Assembly: GCF_023008405.1 (NCBI RefSeq)
Contig: NZ_CP095376.1
Location: forward strand, 1,698,001-1,762,000
DNA length: 64,000 nucleotides
Origin: Amycolatopsis sp. FBCC-B4732
Lineage (GTDB): Bacteria; Actinomycetota; Actinomycetes; Mycobacteriales; Pseudonocardiaceae
Reading direction: 5' to 3'
Shown: positions 61,811-64,000 of the stretch, piece after piece
Numbering within the stretch: the first letter of the stretch is position 1
How the letters are laid out: each line of letters opens with the position of its first letter
Made by a program: the position numbers and the translations under genes
Notes under the pieces: model-generated
The model's database searches: none
What the model was told of the DNA's origin: nothing
What the model saw: the letters and a program-made list of their open reading frames with translations, nothing else

Positions 61811-63862
61811 TCAGACAAACCGTAAGTCGTTCGAGCAGTATGCGGTATACGCAAGCCCGAGCAGGTTACCCTTGGCAAGCAGGCGCGAACGCATCTGATG
61901 AAGGGCCTGGCCGACCGGAAGCCGCCGACTGATGAGACCCTCGAGCAACAACTCTACGGCTTCGCCGGCTAGGCGCTGTGACACCGTAATCTCCGTCCCG
62001 ACTATGCCGGCTGCACCCGCGCTGGACAGACCGTCGACGAAGTTAACGGGCGAATTTGGGGTGAGCTCGGCCGTGTGGCAGCCGTTAAGGATCACCAGCG
62101 GCCGCGTGGTGGACCAGTGCTCGTCACGCGGCACCCAGTCGGCGACGGCCCACGTCGCGATGTCCTGTGGGTAGATGGCCTCGTTGCGCCCCACCTCGAT
62201 CCAAGCGTCGTCGGGTGTCCCCCGGCCATGGCAATAGAAGTACGCCAGGCCGAGGGCGTGCTCGCCGAGCGCCTCGCAGACCTCGTCGGCTGAGCTGGCC
62301 TCCCGGACACTGAACCCGGGCAACGAGGAAACCACCGCGGCAAGATGGGTGTCCGCCATCTCCCGGTCGAGCGCGAGGCTCTGTGCGATGGTGGCCGCCG
62401 GTGCGGACGGGAGGAGGATCTGCAACGGCAGCGACCTACCGCGTGTCGAGGCCGGCTGTTCTATCGCGAAGCGAAACCCCCAGAAGCCGAAGGGGCACAG
62501 CATGTTCTTCCGGGCGTGCTCGGCTTCACGCGGGCATCGCGTCGGAGAGCCGTCGATCAACGGTGCTCGATCGTCCCACTCCTCGACGAGGGGGCACAGG
62601 TCGTAGTGGCCGGACCGCCTGCGCTCGAGCGGAAGGTCGTAGATCCCTGCCCACGGGAAGACGAACCGGCTGCTCTCGACGCGAGCGATCTGCATCCCGT
62701 CGCCCTGTGCTTCGGCGAACGCGGGCAGTGCCTCAGGGGCATGCGGATACAACGCCGCCCAGTGTTTGGCTCCCACGCGCGCGAGCCGGGCGAGGTCCTT
62801 CACCAGCCCCAGCCGTGACTTTTCGTTGGCAGGACCGAGGAGGCTGCGGCGCTGGGTGCCGTCCTGCTTAAGGTGAGCCCTCAGCAGCGCCGCACGGAAG
62901 GCGTCCATCGCCGTCAGCAGCGTCCCCTCGCTGAAATCGACGGTGATAATGCCGTCGTCCGCGCCATTGAGGACCAGCGTGTGGCTGCCGCCGCGCTCGT
63001 TGACCAGGACGCCGGCCGCTCGCGCTCGAAGGGATTCGACGTCGCTGAGATTTTGGGTGAGCGTGAAGTCGACGTGCGCATGTTGACGTCCCGGGTCCCG
63101 CTCCAGTGCCACCACGTCGACTTCAACCAGCACGGACTGGACGACGTTGCGGCTGTGCCACAGCGCGACGCGGAGGCGGCCGAGGCCTGGTTCCAGGGGA
63201 GCCGTCACCGTGAGGAACGCGTAGTCATCACGGTCGCGAACATTGCAGGTGTGTGTGCCTCCGGGATGGCACGGACACGTGAAGCTGGCGCCCTGTCTGG
63301 GGAGGTAAAGGTGGGTCGGCTCCGTCGGCACGCGGAAGCCTTCGCTGGTGACGGTCAGCTCCAGCCAGTGTCCCTGCTGTGTTGGAGGCAGCCACTTCTC
63401 CGACACGGGCGGACTGTTGCGGTCCATGATCGACTCTGGTGAGAACTCGCCGACGTCGACCCGCAGCTGGTAGCCGCCTCCGGCGCGCAGGCCCTGGGTC
63501 GCCGGGACGCGGGTGAAGTCCTCTTGACGGACGAACGCGAGGTTCATGTAGCGAGGCGGCCGCCGAGGTTCGACCTTCGGCGGGCCGTCGCCCTTACGGC
63601 GCACGTCCTTCGGCGCCGGGGGCTCGGTGTCTGGGCTCTCGGGCTCCGCCGTGCCCGTGACCAAGCCGTAGACCTGCGGGTAGCCCGCCACGGCGACGCG
63701 GATGCGCGTTGCGGCGACCAGCGGCGCCAGGCGACCGAACTCGCCCTCTTCTATGAGCCGCGTGAGCTGCCGCTCCAGCTCTGGCCAGCCCGGCCCGGCG
63801 AGCGCGGGCAACCTGACCCAGTTGCGTCGCAAGTTGGCGACAAGGTCGTCGAAGTCTGCCAT
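61811..63862 (-). CDS. CHAT-domain protein, putative caspase-like protease
   Basis: A 683-residue protein. The C-terminal 250 residues form a CHAT (caspase-like) domain, with the catalytic His in ALGLAYFYCHGRG (about residue 541) and the catalytic Cys in PLVILNGCHTAELTP (about 595). SSAGAAGIVGTEITVSQRLA and GQALHQMRSRLLAKGNLLGL are typical of the family. The N-terminal 400 residues contain a Cys-rich segment (ASFTCPCHPGGTHTCN), beta-rich and probably sensing or binding. The ATG overlaps the upstream stop (TGATG), so it is co-translated with the membrane protein before it. CHAT proteases act as effectors in several bacterial defence systems; involvement here is inferred. Confidence 0.8.
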   Translation of the reverse strand: MADFDDLVANLRRNWVRLPALAGPGWPELERQLTRLIEEGEFGRLAPLVAATRIRVAVAGYPQVYGLVTGTAEPESPDTEPPAPKDVRRKGDGPPKVEPRRPPRYMNLAFVRQEDFTRVPATQGLRAGGGYQLRVDVGEFSPESIMDRNSPPVSEKWLPPTQQGHWLELTVTSEGFRVPTEPTHLYLPRQGASFTCPCHPGGTHTCNVRDRDDYAFLTVTAPLEPGLGRLRVALWHSRNVVQSVLVEVDVVALERDPGRQHAHVDFTLTQNLSDVESLRARAAGVLVNERGGSHTLVLNGADDGIITVDFSEGTLLTAMDAFRAALLRAHLKQDGTQRRSLLGPANEKSRLGLVKDLARLARVGAKHWAALYPHAPEALPAFAEAQGDGMQIARVESSRFVFPWAGIYDLPLERRRSGHYDLCPLVEEWDDRAPLIDGSPTRCPREAEHARKNMLCPFGFWGFRFAIEQPASTRGRSLPLQILLPSAPAATIAQSLALDREMADTHLAAVVSSLPGFSVREASSADEVCEALGEHALGLAYFYCHGRGTPDDAWIEVGRNEAIYPQDIATWAVADWVPRDEHWSTTRPLVILNGCHTAELTPNSPVNFVDGLSSAGAAGIVGTEITVSQRLAGEAVELLLEGLISRRLPVGQALHQMRSRLLAKGNLLGLAYTAYCSNDLRFV

Positions 63863-64000
63863 CAGTCGTCCATGAACTCGTCGCGCTTGCGGGGCTCACC
63901 GAGCCATTCGTCGACCTTCTTCCTGTCCTTCACCAGGAGCGCTGCAGTGAAGAGGTAGCCGAAGAATCCGACCGCGAGCCCGATGGAGTAGGCGGCGAAG
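63862..64000 (-). CDS. Membrane protein, 3' end only
   Basis: The window ends inside this gene; the last 45 residues read FAAYSIGLAVGFFGYLFTAA (a transmembrane helix) then LLVKDRKKVDEWLGEPRKRD and EFMDD. The stop shares a base with the CHAT start, so both proteins are likely made together and the CHAT protein may work at the membrane. Confidence 0.7.
   Translation of the reverse strand, partial: FAAYSIGLAVGFFGYLFTAALLVKDRKKVDEWLGEPRKRDEFMDD

Overview
The window is high-GC actinobacterial DNA, most likely from a Pseudonocardiaceae-type host (Amycolatopsis or a relative). The evidence is the G/C-rich third codon positions over most of the length, the frequent GTG and TTG starts, and gene families such as the actinobacterial replication-relaxation, PrgI and SCO6880-like VirB4 transfer proteins. 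It is an accessory region. It carries conjugation genes, three large serine recombinases (one split in two), several broken transposases, a phosphonate locus and a series of candidate defence genes. Two stretches, about 22.8-27.4 kb and 46-49 kb, are visibly poorer in G+C than their surroundings and look recently acquired.

Region 1 (1-16.4 kb) is an integrative conjugative element. A leftward operon runs from a sigma-like protein through a pilin-like subunit, a TrbL/VirB6-like channel protein, PrgI, a VirB4 ATPase, a VirD4/TraG coupling ATPase, a replication-relaxation protein and a secreted NlpC/P60 hydrolase to a winged-helix regulator. Facing it across an intergenic region with an 11-bp phased repeat array is a DNA methyltransferase preceded by a degenerate partner. 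A large serine recombinase closes the element. A broken IS5-family transposase follows.

Region 2 (17.3-31 kb) starts with an ApeA-like HEPN protein. Next come pepM and a fused phosphonopyruvate decarboxylase/phosphonoacetaldehyde reductase, together predicted to make 2-hydroxyethylphosphonate from PEP. The low-GC block after them holds Nudix, TIR, glycerate kinase, Fe(II)/2-oxoglutarate dioxygenase and SLATT-like membrane genes. A decayed gene, a second serine recombinase and a lipoprotein end the region.

Region 3 (31.5-49.2 kb) has an MmpS/DUF4190-like protein, then a 1,501-residue STAND-type ATPase with a C-terminal PD-(D/E)XK nuclease signature. It converges on a two-gene operon of an unrecognised protein and a phospholipase-D-type protein. 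A ceramidase-like exported enzyme, several broken genes (CHAP hydrolase, invertase, Pvc16-like) and a second NACHT ATPase follow.

Region 4 (49.4-64 kb) holds an IS701 remnant, a tRNA-like 3' fragment, MOSC and MsrB housekeeping genes, a small HEPN-like protein, and a serine recombinase whose two halves lie about 6.6 kb apart. Between the halves are a Crp-type regulator fragment, an intact IS481 element, a lipoprotein and a 992-residue HEPN protein. The window ends with a CHAT protease-like gene coupled to a membrane protein. A 23-bp sequence (18 bp in the third copy) occurs beside the second recombinase, beside the tRNA remnant and beside the split recombinase, which suggests repeated site-specific integrations.
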